Assembly: GCF_006874465.1 (NCBI RefSeq)
Contig: NZ_VIRL01000012.1
Location: 1 to 64,000, forward strand
DNA: 64,000 nt
From: Microbispora bryophytorum
GTDB taxonomy: Bacteria; Actinomycetota; Actinomycetes; Streptosporangiales; Streptosporangiaceae
Direction: 5' to 3'
Part shown: positions 26,781-37,030 of the stretch, piece by piece
How the letters are laid out: every line of letters starts with the position of its first letter
How positions within the stretch are numbered: the first letter of the stretch is position 1
Program-made: the position numbers and the translations under genes
Notes under the pieces: generated by a model
The model's input: only the letters and a program-made list of their open reading frames with translations
Database searches by the model: none
Told to the model about the DNA's origin: nothing

Positions 26781-26976
26781 TTGTCTCGCTCTCGATGCCG
26801 CTCTTGCAGTGCCATGCGGACGTTCTGTGCTCGTCCTGACGCGGAGCGTAGCAGCCCTGCATTCCACAGGGGTTGGTTTTCTTCTATGGCGTGGAATAAG
26901 CCAGAGCCTCTCGAAGCTCGCCCGCGTGGCGGCTGTGGTATGCGCACCTGAGTACGTCGTCAGGGCCCGCGCTCGT

Positions 26977-26982
26977 TAGATT
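26977..26982 (+). promoter_or_regulatory. -10 element TAGATT, leaderless start
   Basis: TAGATT ends 7 nt before the GTG of the M24 peptidase gene. The divergent gap (26781-26989) also has ATTCCAC and GTGGAAT 21 bases apart (about 26860-26895), a possible regulator site; otherwise nothing is seen. Confidence 0.4.
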
Positions 26983-26989
26983 AGGTCGC

Positions 26990-28117
26990 GTGACGACGAT
27001 GTCCCCGGAGCCCTCCGGCCTGTATCCCACGACCCGTCCGGCCGCAGTCAGCGAGGCCGTCGACCGCGCCGGCCTCGACGCGCTGCTGCTGACCCCAGGA
27101 CCCGACCTGCGCTACGTGACCGGCTACGACGCGCTGCCGCTGGAACGCCTGACCTGCCTGGTCGTGCCGGCGTCCGGAGAGCCGTTCCTGATGGTGCCGC
27201 GCCTGGAGCTGCCGGCCGCCGAGCATTCGCCCGCCTCCCGGCTCGGCATCGAGTTCGTCGCGTGGGACGAGACCGACGACCCGTTCGCCGAAGTGGCCAA
27301 CCGCCTGGGCCCGGTCGCCCGGGTCGGGCTCGCCGACCGCATGTGGGCGATGCAGTCGCTGCGCTTCCGCGCGGCCATGCCCGGAGCCGAGCAGGTGCTG
27401 GCCGGGAGCGTCCTGCGCGAGCTGCGCATGCGCAAGTCGCCCGAGGAGAAGGCGGCGCTCGCGGAGGCGGGGGCGGCCATCGACGCCGTGCACGCCCTGG
27501 TGCCCCGGTTGCTGAAGGCCGGTCGCACCGAGCGCGAGGTCGGCAAGGACATCGCGGAGGCGATCGTCGACGCGGGTCACGCCCGGGTCGACTTCGTGAT
27601 CGTGGGCTCGGGCCCGAACGGCGCCAGCCCGCACGCCGAGCTGAGCGACCGGGTGATCCGGCCCGGCGAGCCCGTCGTGGTCGACATCGGCGGCGTCATG
27701 CCGAGCGGCTACTGCTCGGACTCCACCCGGACGTACTGCGTCGGCGAGCCGCCGGCCGACTTCACGGCGTACTACGAGGTGCTCAAGCGCGCCCAGGAGG
27801 CCGCCTGCGCCCACGTCAGGCCCGGCGTGAGCTGCGAGTCGGTGGACGCCGCCGCCCGCGAGGTGATCGCGGAGGCGGGGTACGGCGAGTACTTCATCCA
27901 TCGCACCGGGCACGGCATCGGCCTGGAGACGCACGAGGAGCCGTACATCGTCGCGGGCAACACCGAGGAGATGCGGCCGGGATTCGCCTTCTCCGTCGAG
28001 CCGGGCATCTACCTGCCCGGTCGGCACGGCGCCCGGATCGAGGACATCGTCGTCTGCGGCGAGACGGCCGGAGAGCGGATGAACGTCACGACCAGGGATT
28101 TGGTCGTGGTCGACTGA
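26990..28117 (+). CDS. M24 family metallopeptidase (Xaa-Pro aminopeptidase-like)
   Basis: A 375-aa two-domain peptidase. An N-terminal creatinase-like domain (about 1-140) precedes the pita-bread catalytic domain. The five metal ligands are seen in VVVDIGGVM, YCSDSTRTY, HRTGHGIGLETHEEPY, SVEPGIYLPG and ARIEDIVVC. It should release N-terminal residues before proline from cytosolic peptides. Peptide recycling after proteasomal degradation is a reasonable but unproven context. The start GTG is leaderless; ATG at 26999 is an alternative. Confidence 0.93.
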   Translation: MTTMSPEPSGLYPTTRPAAVSEAVDRAGLDALLLTPGPDLRYVTGYDALPLERLTCLVVPASGEPFLMVPRLELPAAEHSPASRLGIEFVAWDETDDPFAEVANRLGPVARVGLADRMWAMQSLRFRAAMPGAEQVLAGSVLRELRMRKSPEEKAALAEAGAAIDAVHALVPRLLKAGRTEREVGKDIAEAIVDAGHARVDFVIVGSGPNGASPHAELSDRVIRPGEPVVVDIGGVMPSGYCSDSTRTYCVGEPPADFTAYYEVLKRAQEAACAHVRPGVSCESVDAAAREVIAEAGYGEYFIHRTGHGIGLETHEEPYIVAGNTEEMRPGFAFSVEPGIYLPGRHGARIEDIVVCGETAGERMNVTTRDLVVVD

Positions 28118-28183
28118 TCCCCGAGGCCGTGCTCTCCGCCGCTCTGGCAGAGTGATGATCACGACTGCCGGATCGGAGGACGA

Positions 28184-29959
28184 ATGACGCACGAGGGCAT
28201 CGACGAGGGCATGGACGATCCCCGCGCCCAGGCCGAGGGCGAGGTCAGCATGGCGCGGCTGGCCCTGGCCGACGGGGAGACCGGGCTCGCCGCCGCGCAC
28301 GTCGCGGCGGCGCTGGCCCACGATCCCGCCCTGCCCGAGGCCCACGAGATGCTGGCGCGGCTGCTGGCCGGGCCGGGCGGCGGGCCGGACCTGTTTCCCC
28401 TGGACGAGCCGGTCTTCCTCGGCACCGCGCTGGCCCGCGCCCACGCCTTGGCCGCGCGAGGCGAGCACGTGCCCGCGCTGCGCCTGCTGATCTCGGTGCA
28501 GCGGCACGAGCCGGCGGGACGCTGGGCGCACGTCCCGTGGGTGCTCGACCCCGAGCTACCCGGGCGGATCCCGCCCGACGAGCTGGGCTCGCTCGTCTCG
28601 CTGCTGGCCTCCGGGCTGCCCGGCACGGTTCCGGAGGACGGCCGCGAGGCGCTGCTGCCGTACGTCGCCCTGGTGCGGGGCGCGCTGCGCGCCCACCCGG
28701 ACGACGCGGCGCTGCTGTGGCTGGCCTCGCTCCTCCTGCGCCGGGTGGGGGAGGCCGAGGAGGCGGTGGAGCTGGCCGCCCGCTCCTACGCGCTGGCGCC
28801 CTCCTTCCAGGCCGCCCTGGCCGAGGGATACGCGTGCCGCGAACTGCGGCGGTGGCCCGAGGCCGAGCGGGCGATGGTGCGGGCGCTCGAGCACGACCCA
28901 GCCAACCTCGCGTTGTACACCGACATCGGCGAGATGCTGTACAGCAGCGGCCGCCCGGAGGAGGGCCTGGAGTGGGTGGAGCGCGCGCTGCGGCGCGAGC
29001 CCCGGCACCCGAACGCCTACCCGACGGCCTGCGGGATGCGGTTCGAGCGGGACGGGGACGTCCGGCACCTGGTCGAGCTGGCCGACCACCTGCGCGACGA
29101 CCCCGGCAACGAGCACGGCGACGCGGTCCTCGGCGAGCACTGCGCGCTGCGCCTCTGGCTGGGACGCGTCCCGGGCCCGACGGAGTCGGTGATCGACGTG
29201 CTCTACCAGATGGCGGAGCAGGAGGAGGTCCCGGCGAGCGTCGAGCTCGCGGTCTCCGCCCCCGAGCCGCCCAGCGCGCTGCTCGCCTTCTCCCAGGTCG
29301 TGCCCGGCTTCGCACTGACCATCGCCGGCGCGCCGGAACCCGACGCGCGGCTGACCGTCCCGGAGGTGTACGCCCACGGCCCGGTGCGGACCGTGGCACG
29401 CCGGGTGTGGCGTTACGAGGGCCTGACGGCCGTGCCCGCCGTGCCCCCGCCGTCGCGCGAGGCGCTGGAGGCCGTCGCCGCCGTCGCGACTCTGCGCTGG
29501 CCGCACCTGCCGGCCGCCTACGACCACGCCGTACGCCTGTCGGGCCTGTCCCTCGGCGACCTGCTCGGCGTGCTCGCCCACCCGCCGCTGTCGCCGTACG
29601 GCGAGCCCGCGGCCGTGCCGTTGTGGATCAGGCAGGTCCAGGCGTGGGCCTGCCTCGGCATCGCCCACCACCGGGCCGGTCAGGCGTGGGCGGAGTCCGA
29701 GCGCAGGAGCGTGCTGGCCGACCTGGCGTACGGGCCGGAGGACTGGGTGACCGAGGCCGCCCTGCTGGCGATGGTCGCCACGGCCTGGGTGGACCCGGAC
29801 GCCCGCGACGACGTGGCCGAACTGGTGGCCTGGCGCTACCTGGCCGCCGTGGAGGCGTCGAAGACGAGGCCCGTGACGATCCTCGGCTCGCTGGCCGCCC
29901 TCGTGTCGGCGACCCCCGGCATGCACCCCGACGTACGGGCGCTGGCCGCGGATGCGTGA
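28184..29959 (+). CDS. Tetratricopeptide-repeat protein
   Basis: A 591-aa soluble protein made largely of helical TPR-like units, for example AARSYALAPSFQAALAEGYACRELRRWPEAERAMVRALEHDP and LYSSGRPEEGLEWVERALRREPRHP, given here as descriptive stretches. Confidence 0.
   Translation: MTHEGIDEGMDDPRAQAEGEVSMARLALADGETGLAAAHVAAALAHDPALPEAHEMLARLLAGPGGGPDLFPLDEPVFLGTALARAHALAARGEHVPALRLLISVQRHEPAGRWAHVPWVLDPELPGRIPPDELGSLVSLLASGLPGTVPEDGREALLPYVALVRGALRAHPDDAALLWLASLLLRRVGEAEEAVELAARSYALAPSFQAALAEGYACRELRRWPEAERAMVRALEHDPANLALYTDIGEMLYSSGRPEEGLEWVERALRREPRHPNAYPTACGMRFERDGDVRHLVELADHLRDDPGNEHGDAVLGEHCALRLWLGRVPGPTESVIDVLYQMAEQEEVPASVELAVSAPEPPSALLAFSQVVPGFALTIAGAPEPDARLTVPEVYAHGPVRTVARRVWRYEGLTAVPAVPPPSREALEAVAAVATLRWPHLPAAYDHAVRLSGLSLGDLLGVLAHPPLSPYGEPAAVPLWIRQVQAWACLGIAHHRAGQAWAESERRSVLADLAYGPEDWVTEAALLAMVATAWVDPDARDDVAELVAWRYLAAVEASKTRPVTILGSLAALVSATPGMHPDVRALAADA
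28184..29959 (+). CDS. Tetratricopeptide-repeat protein upstream of the STM401x operon
   Basis: A 591-aa soluble protein made largely of helical TPR-like units in residues 1-300, such as RRWPEAERAMVRALEHDPAN and GRPEEGLEWVERALRREP. The C-terminal half is helical but not recognisably TPR. GGAGG lies upstream of the ATG. It ends 67 nt before the first STM4015-family gene with no clear terminator between, so it may share a transcript and act as a scaffold for that system. This is inference. No signal peptide or membrane segment is present. Confidence 0.8.
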   Translation: MTHEGIDEGMDDPRAQAEGEVSMARLALADGETGLAAAHVAAALAHDPALPEAHEMLARLLAGPGGGPDLFPLDEPVFLGTALARAHALAARGEHVPALRLLISVQRHEPAGRWAHVPWVLDPELPGRIPPDELGSLVSLLASGLPGTVPEDGREALLPYVALVRGALRAHPDDAALLWLASLLLRRVGEAEEAVELAARSYALAPSFQAALAEGYACRELRRWPEAERAMVRALEHDPANLALYTDIGEMLYSSGRPEEGLEWVERALRREPRHPNAYPTACGMRFERDGDVRHLVELADHLRDDPGNEHGDAVLGEHCALRLWLGRVPGPTESVIDVLYQMAEQEEVPASVELAVSAPEPPSALLAFSQVVPGFALTIAGAPEPDARLTVPEVYAHGPVRTVARRVWRYEGLTAVPAVPPPSREALEAVAAVATLRWPHLPAAYDHAVRLSGLSLGDLLGVLAHPPLSPYGEPAAVPLWIRQVQAWACLGIAHHRAGQAWAESERRSVLADLAYGPEDWVTEAALLAMVATAWVDPDARDDVAELVAWRYLAAVEASKTRPVTILGSLAALVSATPGMHPDVRALAADA

Positions 29960-30026
29960 TCGCGGAATTGTCGCCCGGGTCTGGTAGGACGGACCCGCCG
30001 ACACCCCCCGACGAGAAAGTCCGCCC

Positions 30027-30986
30027 ATGATTCCCTACGACCCCTACTTCGGTTACCAGCATCGCTATGAGGAGAGCTACGCCGGGCTGCCGGTGATCGA
30101 GATCGTCCCCGAGGATGAGGAAATCCCCGACCCGGCTTCGGTGGCGGTGCGGATCAGCTCGGGCTGGGGCCGGGACTACCCCATCGCCGACGCGTTCGAC
30201 GTGTTGCTGAGGCGTGTCGACACGGCCAGGGTCCCGGCACTGGTGATCGGCGGGTGGGAGGACTGCTACGGCACGTCGTCGGAGCAGATCGTCGGCCTGC
30301 TCGCGGACAACGCCGCCCGGTTCCCCGGGCTACGCTCGCTCTTCGTCGGCGCGATCAGCAGCGACGAGGCGGAGATCTCCTGGATCCAGCAGTCGGACGT
30401 CACGCCGCTGCTGGAGGCGTTCCCGCGGCTGGAGCGGCTGGAGGTGCGCGGCGGCACGGGGCTGCGACTCCGGCCCGTCAGGCACGAGTCGCTGCGCATG
30501 CTGCGGTTCGAGACCGGCGGGCTGCCCGCCGTGGTGGTGCGTGCGGTCGGGGCCTGCGACCTGCCCGCCCTGGAGCACCTGGACCTGTGGTTCGGTGAGG
30601 AGAGTTACGGCGGCGACGCCGCCGTGGCCGACCTGGCGCCGATCCTGTCCGGCGAGCGGCTGCCGGCGCTGCGCCACCTCGGTCTGCAGGACAGCGAGAT
30701 CCAGGACGAGCTCGCGGCGGCCGTTGCCTCCGCGCCGGTCGTCGCCCGGCTGGAGTCCCTCGCCCTGTCGATGGGCGTGCTCACCGACGCCGGGGCCGAG
30801 GCCCTGCTCGGCGGGCAGCCGCTGACTCATCTGCACACGCTCGACCTGCACCACCACTTCCTCACTGACGCGATGGTCGCCCGGGTGACCGAGGCGCTGC
30901 CGGGCGTCGAGGTCGACCTGTCGGAACAGGAGGAGGCCGAGGAGGACGAGGGCGAGATCTGGCGCTACGTGGCGGTGAGCGAGTGA
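30027..30986 (+). CDS. STM4015 family LRR-like protein, copy 1
   Basis: A 319-aa protein of the STM4015 family. The middle and C-terminal parts are leucine-rich-repeat-like, with units such as FPRLERLEVRGG, LRMLRFETGGLP, LPALEHLDLWFG, LPALRHLGLQDS, ARLESLALSMG and LTHLHTLDLHHH. It ends in an acidic stretch and then RYVAVSE. There is no signal peptide. The last codons contain the start of the next gene (GTGA overlap). The last ~210 residues are almost the same as in copy 2 while the first ~110 differ. The family is known only from conserved co-occurrence with STM4011-STM4014; function is unknown. Confidence 0.85.
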   Translation: MIPYDPYFGYQHRYEESYAGLPVIEIVPEDEEIPDPASVAVRISSGWGRDYPIADAFDVLLRRVDTARVPALVIGGWEDCYGTSSEQIVGLLADNAARFPGLRSLFVGAISSDEAEISWIQQSDVTPLLEAFPRLERLEVRGGTGLRLRPVRHESLRMLRFETGGLPAVVVRAVGACDLPALEHLDLWFGEESYGGDAAVADLAPILSGERLPALRHLGLQDSEIQDELAAAVASAPVVARLESLALSMGVLTDAGAEALLGGQPLTHLHTLDLHHHFLTDAMVARVTEALPGVEVDLSEQEEAEEDEGEIWRYVAVSE

Positions 30987-31936
30987 CGGCCGCGCCCGAC
31001 CCCGGCGAGACCTTCGTCCACGAGGACCTCTACCTGTACGGCCTGGAGTGGGAGAGCGGACAGTTCTTCGCCGGCAGGCCGGTGGTGGAGCCGGGAGAGA
31101 CGGTCGCCGATCCCTCGGCGGTCGCGTGGGCTCTCACCAACGGGCTGTCCGGCAACGGGGGAGAGCCGGGACTCGAGCAGGAACTCCGGCGCCTGCTCGA
31201 CTCGGTGGACGGCGACTCGATCGAGTCGATCGTCCTGGTTCACTACGGGCACGACGTGGGCGAGTTCCTGGCCGCCAACGCGGCACGGCTGCCCCGTCTC
31301 CGGTCGGTCTTCCTGGGGTTCGTCAGCGTGGAGCTGTCCGAGATCTCCTGGATCGAGCAGGGGGACGTCACCCCGCTGCTGGAGGCGTTCCCGCACCTGG
31401 AGCGGCTGGATGTGCGCGGCTCGGACGGGCTGACCCTGCGGCCCGTGCGGCACGAGCGGCTGCGGGTGCTGCGGTTCGAGTGCGGCGGGCTGCCCGCCGC
31501 GGTGGTGCGTGCGGTCGGGGCCTGCGACCTGCCCGCATTGGAGCACCTGGAGATGTGGCTCGGGGTCGAGAACTACGGCGGGGACGCCACCGTGGCCGAC
31601 CTGGCGCCGATCCTGTCCGGCGAGCGGCTGCCCGCGCTGCGGCGGCTCGGCCTGTGCGACAGCCCGGCGCAGGACGAGATCGCGGCGGCCGTCGCCGCCG
31701 CTCCCGTGGTGGCTCGGCTGGAGGAGCTCAGCCTGTCGATGGGCGAGCTCACCGACGCCGGGGCGGAGGCGCTGCTGGGCGGGCAGCCGCTGACCCATCT
31801 GCGCCGGCTCGACCTGCACCACCACTACATCAGCGGGGCGATGGCGGCCCGGATCGCCGCGTCACTGCCGGGCGTCGACGTGGACCTGTCCGAGCGGCAG
31901 CCGGACGACGAGCGCTACGTGGCGGTGAGCGAGTGA
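30983..31936 (+). CDS. STM4015 family LRR-like protein, copy 2
   Basis: A 317-aa tandem paralogue of the preceding gene. It shares the LRR-like core from ISWIEQGDVTPLLEAFP onward and the identical C-terminal RYVAVSE, but has a divergent N-terminus (DLYLYGLEWESGQFF). The GTG start overlaps the copy-1 stop by four bases, and its own stop overlaps the next gene in the same way. The junction DNA around both stops is identical for about 24 bases, which marks the duplication unit. Function is unknown. It could bind another cluster component or be a substrate of the radical SAM enzymes. Confidence 0.85.
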   Translation: MTAAPDPGETFVHEDLYLYGLEWESGQFFAGRPVVEPGETVADPSAVAWALTNGLSGNGGEPGLEQELRRLLDSVDGDSIESIVLVHYGHDVGEFLAANAARLPRLRSVFLGFVSVELSEISWIEQGDVTPLLEAFPHLERLDVRGSDGLTLRPVRHERLRVLRFECGGLPAAVVRAVGACDLPALEHLEMWLGVENYGGDATVADLAPILSGERLPALRRLGLCDSPAQDEIAAAVAAAPVVARLEELSLSMGELTDAGAEALLGGQPLTHLRRLDLHHHYISGAMAARIAASLPGVDVDLSERQPDDERYVAVSE

Positions 31937-32982
31937 CACCGGGCCTCGCAGTCGTCGGCGTGCCGGGTGACCGGCGGGTGACGATGTTCCGCGACGCCGC
32001 CGTGGCCAGGGGGCTGCCGGAACCGCGGGTGGTGCCCTGGCGTGACGTGCTGACCGGACGCGAGATCGGCCTGCCGCCGGGGACGCTCGTGCGGATCGAC
32101 TCGCCGGGCGAGGACGCGGAGACCGACGCGCTGCTGCGCGGACCGGGGGATCCCACCCGGGTCGGCGGGGGCGCGGCCTGGTATGCCGCCTTCACGGCGG
32201 GGCTGCGGAGGATCGCCGCGCTCCCCGGCGTCCGCCTGCTGGGAGACGTCGAGGAGATCGCGGTGATGTTCGACAAACGCCGCTGCCACGCCCGGCTGTC
32301 CGCGGCCGGGGTGCCGGTGCCGCCCGCCTTTGAAGCCGGTTCGTACGGCGAGCTGCGCGAGCGGATGGCCGAGCGGGGCTGGGCCCGCGTCTTCGTCAAG
32401 CCCGCCCACGGCTCGTCGGCCTCCGGCGTGGTCGCCTTCCAGGCCCACGCGGGCCGGGTCAAGGCCGTGACGTCGGCGACCTGGATCGGCGGCACGCTGT
32501 GCAACTCGCTGCGGGTCCGCTCGTACGAGGACGAGGCCGACGTGAAGGCGCTGGTCGAGACGCTCGCACCCGACGGGCTGCACGTGGAGCGGTGGTTCCC
32601 GAAGGCGTCGGCAAGCGGCAGGACGTTCGACCTGCGTGTCGTGACCGTGGCCGGGATCCCGACCCACGCGGTGATGCGCACGAGCAGGACGCCGATCACC
32701 AACCTGCACCTCGGCGGCCTGCGGGGCGACCTCGGCGTGGTCCGGGCGCGGCCCGGCCTGTGGGAGCGGGTGCTCGACGTGGCCGCCCGGACCGCCGCGT
32801 GCTTCCCGGGGAGCCTGACCGCCGGGGTCGACCTCATGGTCGGGGCCGACCGGCGGTCCGTGGCCGTGGCGGAGGTCAACGCGTTCGGCGACCTCCTGCC
32901 GGGACTGGGCGACCTGGCGGGCACGGGCAGGGACACCTACGCCGAGCAGGCCGAGGCGATCTCGGGCCGGCGATGGACATGA
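31933..32982 (+). CDS. STM4014 family ATP-grasp-like protein
   Basis: A 349-aa protein. After an N-terminal Rossmann-like part (VVGVPGDRRVTMFRDAA) comes an ATP-grasp-like core: VMFDKRRCHARLSAAGVPVP, FVKPAHGSSASGVVAF with the ATP-binding lysine, FDLRVVTVAGIPTHAVMRTS, and VDLMVGADRRSVAVAEVNAFGD with metal ligands. ATP-grasp enzymes activate a carboxylate and join it to an amine. The substrate is unknown. GTG start overlaps the preceding stop (GTGA). Confidence 0.82.
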   Translation: MTPGLAVVGVPGDRRVTMFRDAAVARGLPEPRVVPWRDVLTGREIGLPPGTLVRIDSPGEDAETDALLRGPGDPTRVGGGAAWYAAFTAGLRRIAALPGVRLLGDVEEIAVMFDKRRCHARLSAAGVPVPPAFEAGSYGELRERMAERGWARVFVKPAHGSSASGVVAFQAHAGRVKAVTSATWIGGTLCNSLRVRSYEDEADVKALVETLAPDGLHVERWFPKASASGRTFDLRVVTVAGIPTHAVMRTSRTPITNLHLGGLRGDLGVVRARPGLWERVLDVAARTAACFPGSLTAGVDLMVGADRRSVAVAEVNAFGDLLPGLGDLAGTGRDTYAEQAEAISGRRWT

Positions 32983-33779
32983 ACGAGGTCGTGGGGACCC
33001 ACGACATCCTCCTGGTCACGCTCGACACGCTCCGCTACGACGTCGCGGCCGAGCTGGCCGACGCCGGGCGGCTGCCCGGCCTGCTGCCCGGCGGCCGCAG
33101 GTGGGAGCGGCGGCACAGCCCCGGCAGCTTCACCTACGCCACGCACGCCGCGATCTTCGCGGGGTTCCTGCCCACGCCGGTCACGCCGGGGCCGCACCCG
33201 CGCCTGTTCGCCGCCACCTTCCCCGGCAGCGAGACGACCGGGTCGGGCACCTGGGTGTTCGGCGCGCCCGACCTGCCCACCGGGCTCGCCCGCGCCGGCT
33301 ACCACACGGTCTGCATCGGCGGTGTCGGGTTCTTCAACAAGCTGACCCCGCTGGGCTCGGCCCTGCCCGGGCTGTTCGCGGAGAGCCATTGGGAGCCGGA
33401 GTTCGGGGTGACCGGCCCCCACTCGCTGGAACGGCAGATCGACCGCGCCGAGGAGGTGCTGGCCCGGCGGGACCGGCCGGTCTTCCTGTTCGTCAACGTG
33501 TCGGCGCTGCACCAGCCCAACCACTTCCATCTGCCCGGCGCCACCCGGGACGGTCGGGACACCCACGCCGCGGCGCTCGAATACGTCGACCGGCACATCG
33601 CCAGGCTGTACGCGCTGATGCGCCGGCCCTGCCTCGTCATCGTCTGCTCCGACCACGGGACGGCGTACGGCGAGGACGGGCACGTCGGGCATCGCGTGGG
33701 CCACGAGGTCGTCTGGACGGTGCCCTACGCCGAGTTCATTTTGGATCAGCCGATGGAGAGCACGATTGACGCCTTATGA
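32979..33779 (+). CDS. STM4013/SEN3800 family alkaline-phosphatase-superfamily hydrolase
   Basis: A 266-aa metalloenzyme-like protein. ILLVTLDTLRYDVA resembles the N-terminal metal site of sulfatases. SFTYATHAAIFAGFLPTP would contain the nucleophile region (Thr/Ser), and VIVCSDHGTAYGEDGHVGHR the second metal site. It should hydrolyse or transfer a phosphate, phosphonate or sulfate ester. I prefer ATG 32979, overlapping the STM4014 stop as ATGA; ATG 32973 is also possible. It ends 14 nt inside the next gene. Confidence 0.82.
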   Translation: MNEVVGTHDILLVTLDTLRYDVAAELADAGRLPGLLPGGRRWERRHSPGSFTYATHAAIFAGFLPTPVTPGPHPRLFAATFPGSETTGSGTWVFGAPDLPTGLARAGYHTVCIGGVGFFNKLTPLGSALPGLFAESHWEPEFGVTGPHSLERQIDRAEEVLARRDRPVFLFVNVSALHQPNHFHLPGATRDGRDTHAAALEYVDRHIARLYALMRRPCLVIVCSDHGTAYGEDGHVGHRVGHEVVWTVPYAEFILDQPMESTIDAL

Positions 33780-35061
33780 GGGATACGTCTACGCCTACCC
33801 GCACAAGACCGCCTACCGGCCGCTCGACCCGCGCCCGGCCCTGAGCGAGGTCTGGGCGGGGGAACGGGCGGGCGCGCTGTACGTCCACATCCCGTTCTGC
33901 GAGATGCGGTGTGGGTTCTGCAACCTGTTCACCCGCACGGGCGCTCCCGAGGGTCTCATCGGGGCCTACCTGGACGCCCTGGAACGGCAGGCGCGAGCCG
34001 TACGGGCCGCCCTTGACGGGCCGCGCTTCACGACGGCGGCCTTGGGTGGCGGCACGCCCACCTACCTCGACGCCCGGGAGCTGACCCGCCTGTTCGACCT
34101 CACCGAGCAGGCGATGGGCGTCGGCCTGCGGGAGATCCCGCTGTCGGTGGAGACCTCCCCGGCCACGGCGACGCCCGACCGCCTCGCCGTGCTGGCCGAT
34201 CGGGGCGCGAGCCGGATCTCGATCGGCGTGCAGAGCTTCGTGGACGCCGAGGCGCGCGCGGCCGTACGGCCGCAGAAGCGCGCGGAGGTGGAGGCCGCGC
34301 TCGACGCGATCCGGGCGTCCGGCATCGCGACCCTCAACATCGACCTGATCTACGGCATCGACGGGCAGACGCCGGACTCGTGGCGCCACTCGCTGGAGGC
34401 CGCGCTGACGTGGCGGCCGGAGGAGCTGTACCTCTACCCGCTGTACGTCCGGCCTCTGACGGGGCTGGGCAGGCAGGACCGCGCCTGGGACGACCAGCGC
34501 ATGGAGCTGTACCGCCTGGGCCGCGACCACCTGATCGACGCGGGCTACGAACAGGTGTCCATGCGGATGTTCCGGCTGCCCGGGCCGCCCGGGCTGTCCG
34601 GGCCGCCCGGCACGACGGAGTCCGCGGACTACTGCTGCCAGACCGACGGCATGGTCGGCCTCGGCTGCGGGGCCCGGTCGTACACGAGCGCCCTGCACCA
34701 CTCCTTCGAGTACGCGGTCGGGGCCCGCCACGTGCGGACGATCATCGACGACTACGTGCGGCGCGACGACTTCGGCGTGGCCAACGTGGGGTTCGCCCTG
34801 GACGAGGAGGAGCGCAGGAGGCGGCACCTCATCCAGTCGCTGCTGCGGACCGAGGGGCTGTCGCGGGACCTCTACCGGTCCAGGTTCGGCACCGACGTGC
34901 TCGACGACTTCCCCCTGCTGGAGCGCTTCCCGGGCTGGCTGACGGCGGACGCGTCCGCGGTGCGCCCGACCCCCGACGGGCTCGCCCACTCCGACGCCAT
35001 CGGCCCCGCGCTGTTCTCACCGCGCGTGCGGGCCCTCATGGAGGGATACGCCGCATGCTGA
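33766..35061 (+). CDS. STM4012 family radical SAM protein
   Basis: A 431-aa HemN-like radical SAM enzyme. The 4Fe-4S motif is CEMRCGFC in YVHIPFCEMRCGFCNLF, followed by ALGGGTPTYL, LSVETSP and SRISIGVQSF. A C-terminal HemN-like domain includes DYCCQTDGMVGLGCGARSY. It should cleave S-adenosylmethionine to start a radical reaction; the substrate is not known and it is not a standard coproporphyrinogen oxidase. The start is TTG at 33766, with GGAGAG 6 nt upstream; no in-frame ATG or GTG fits. Confidence 0.88.
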   Translation: MTPYEGYVYAYPHKTAYRPLDPRPALSEVWAGERAGALYVHIPFCEMRCGFCNLFTRTGAPEGLIGAYLDALERQARAVRAALDGPRFTTAALGGGTPTYLDARELTRLFDLTEQAMGVGLREIPLSVETSPATATPDRLAVLADRGASRISIGVQSFVDAEARAAVRPQKRAEVEAALDAIRASGIATLNIDLIYGIDGQTPDSWRHSLEAALTWRPEELYLYPLYVRPLTGLGRQDRAWDDQRMELYRLGRDHLIDAGYEQVSMRMFRLPGPPGLSGPPGTTESADYCCQTDGMVGLGCGARSYTSALHHSFEYAVGARHVRTIIDDYVRRDDFGVANVGFALDEEERRRRHLIQSLLRTEGLSRDLYRSRFGTDVLDDFPLLERFPGWLTADASAVRPTPDGLAHSDAIGPALFSPRVRALMEGYAAC

Positions 35062-35917
35062 GCATCCTGTATCGAGGGCCGCTGGCGAGCTGCGACTACG
35101 ACTGCGGCTACTGCCCGTTCGCCAAGCGCAGGGACACCCCGGAACAACTGCGCGCCGACCGGGCCGCTCTGGAGCGGTTCACGGCCTGGGTGGCGGCCCA
35201 GGACGCCGAGATCTCGGTGCTGTTCACCCCGTGGGGCGAGGGGCTGGTGCGGTCCTGGTATCGCGAGGCGCTGGTGCGGCTGTCCTGGCTCGGCAACGTG
35301 CGCCGGGTGGCCATCCAGACGAACCTGAGCTGCCGCACCGGCTGGCTCGCGCAGGCATCGGACCGGGCGGCGCTGTGGGTGACCTACCACCCCACCCAGG
35401 TGCCCTACGAGCGGTTCCTGCCCAAGGTCCGCTCGCTGCCCGTACGGCACAGCGTCGGCATCGTCGGCGACCCGGCGCATCTGGCGGACGCCCGCAGGCT
35501 CCGGGCTGACCTGCCGCCCGAGACCTACCTGTGGGTCAACGCGCAGGAGGGCCGGGTCTACAGCGACGCCGAGGCCGCGGACTGGACGGCTGTCGACCCG
35601 CTGTTCGGTCACAGCCGGCACGCCCACCGCAGCCTGGGCCTGCCGTGCCGTACGGGGGACAGCGTGATCTCGGTGGACGGCGACGGGACGGTCAGGCGCT
35701 GCCACTTCGTGCCGGAGATCCTGGGCAACCTCTACGACGGCTCCTTCCGCCCCGCCCTGCGGCCCCGCGCCTGCCCGCTGCCCGTCTGCGACTGCCACAT
35801 CGGGTACGTCCACCTGGAGCCCCTCGGCCTCTACGACGTCTTCGCGGGAGGCGTGCTGGAACGCGTCCCCGCCTCCTGGAACACTGGCTGGAACACTGGC
35901 TGGAGTGCCGCCGGGGA

Positions 35918-35942
<25 letters not shown>
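35055..35942 (+). CDS. STM4011 family radical SAM protein
   Basis: A 295-aa radical SAM enzyme with CDYDCGYC near the N-terminus (YRGPLASCDYDCGYCPFAK) and a cysteine group at the C-terminus (RRCHFVP, then RACPLPVCDCHIGY) that could bind an auxiliary Fe-S cluster, as in SPASM-type maturases. It overlaps STM4012 by 7 nt. The extreme C-terminus carries a 12-base tandem repeat encoding WNTGWNTGW, and its last 25 nt overlap the 3' end of the convergent DUF6745 gene. With a second radical SAM enzyme and an ATP-grasp protein, it suggests post-translational or small-molecule modification. Confidence 0.87.
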
Positions 35943-37029
<1,087 letters not shown>

Positions 37030-37030
<1 letters not shown>

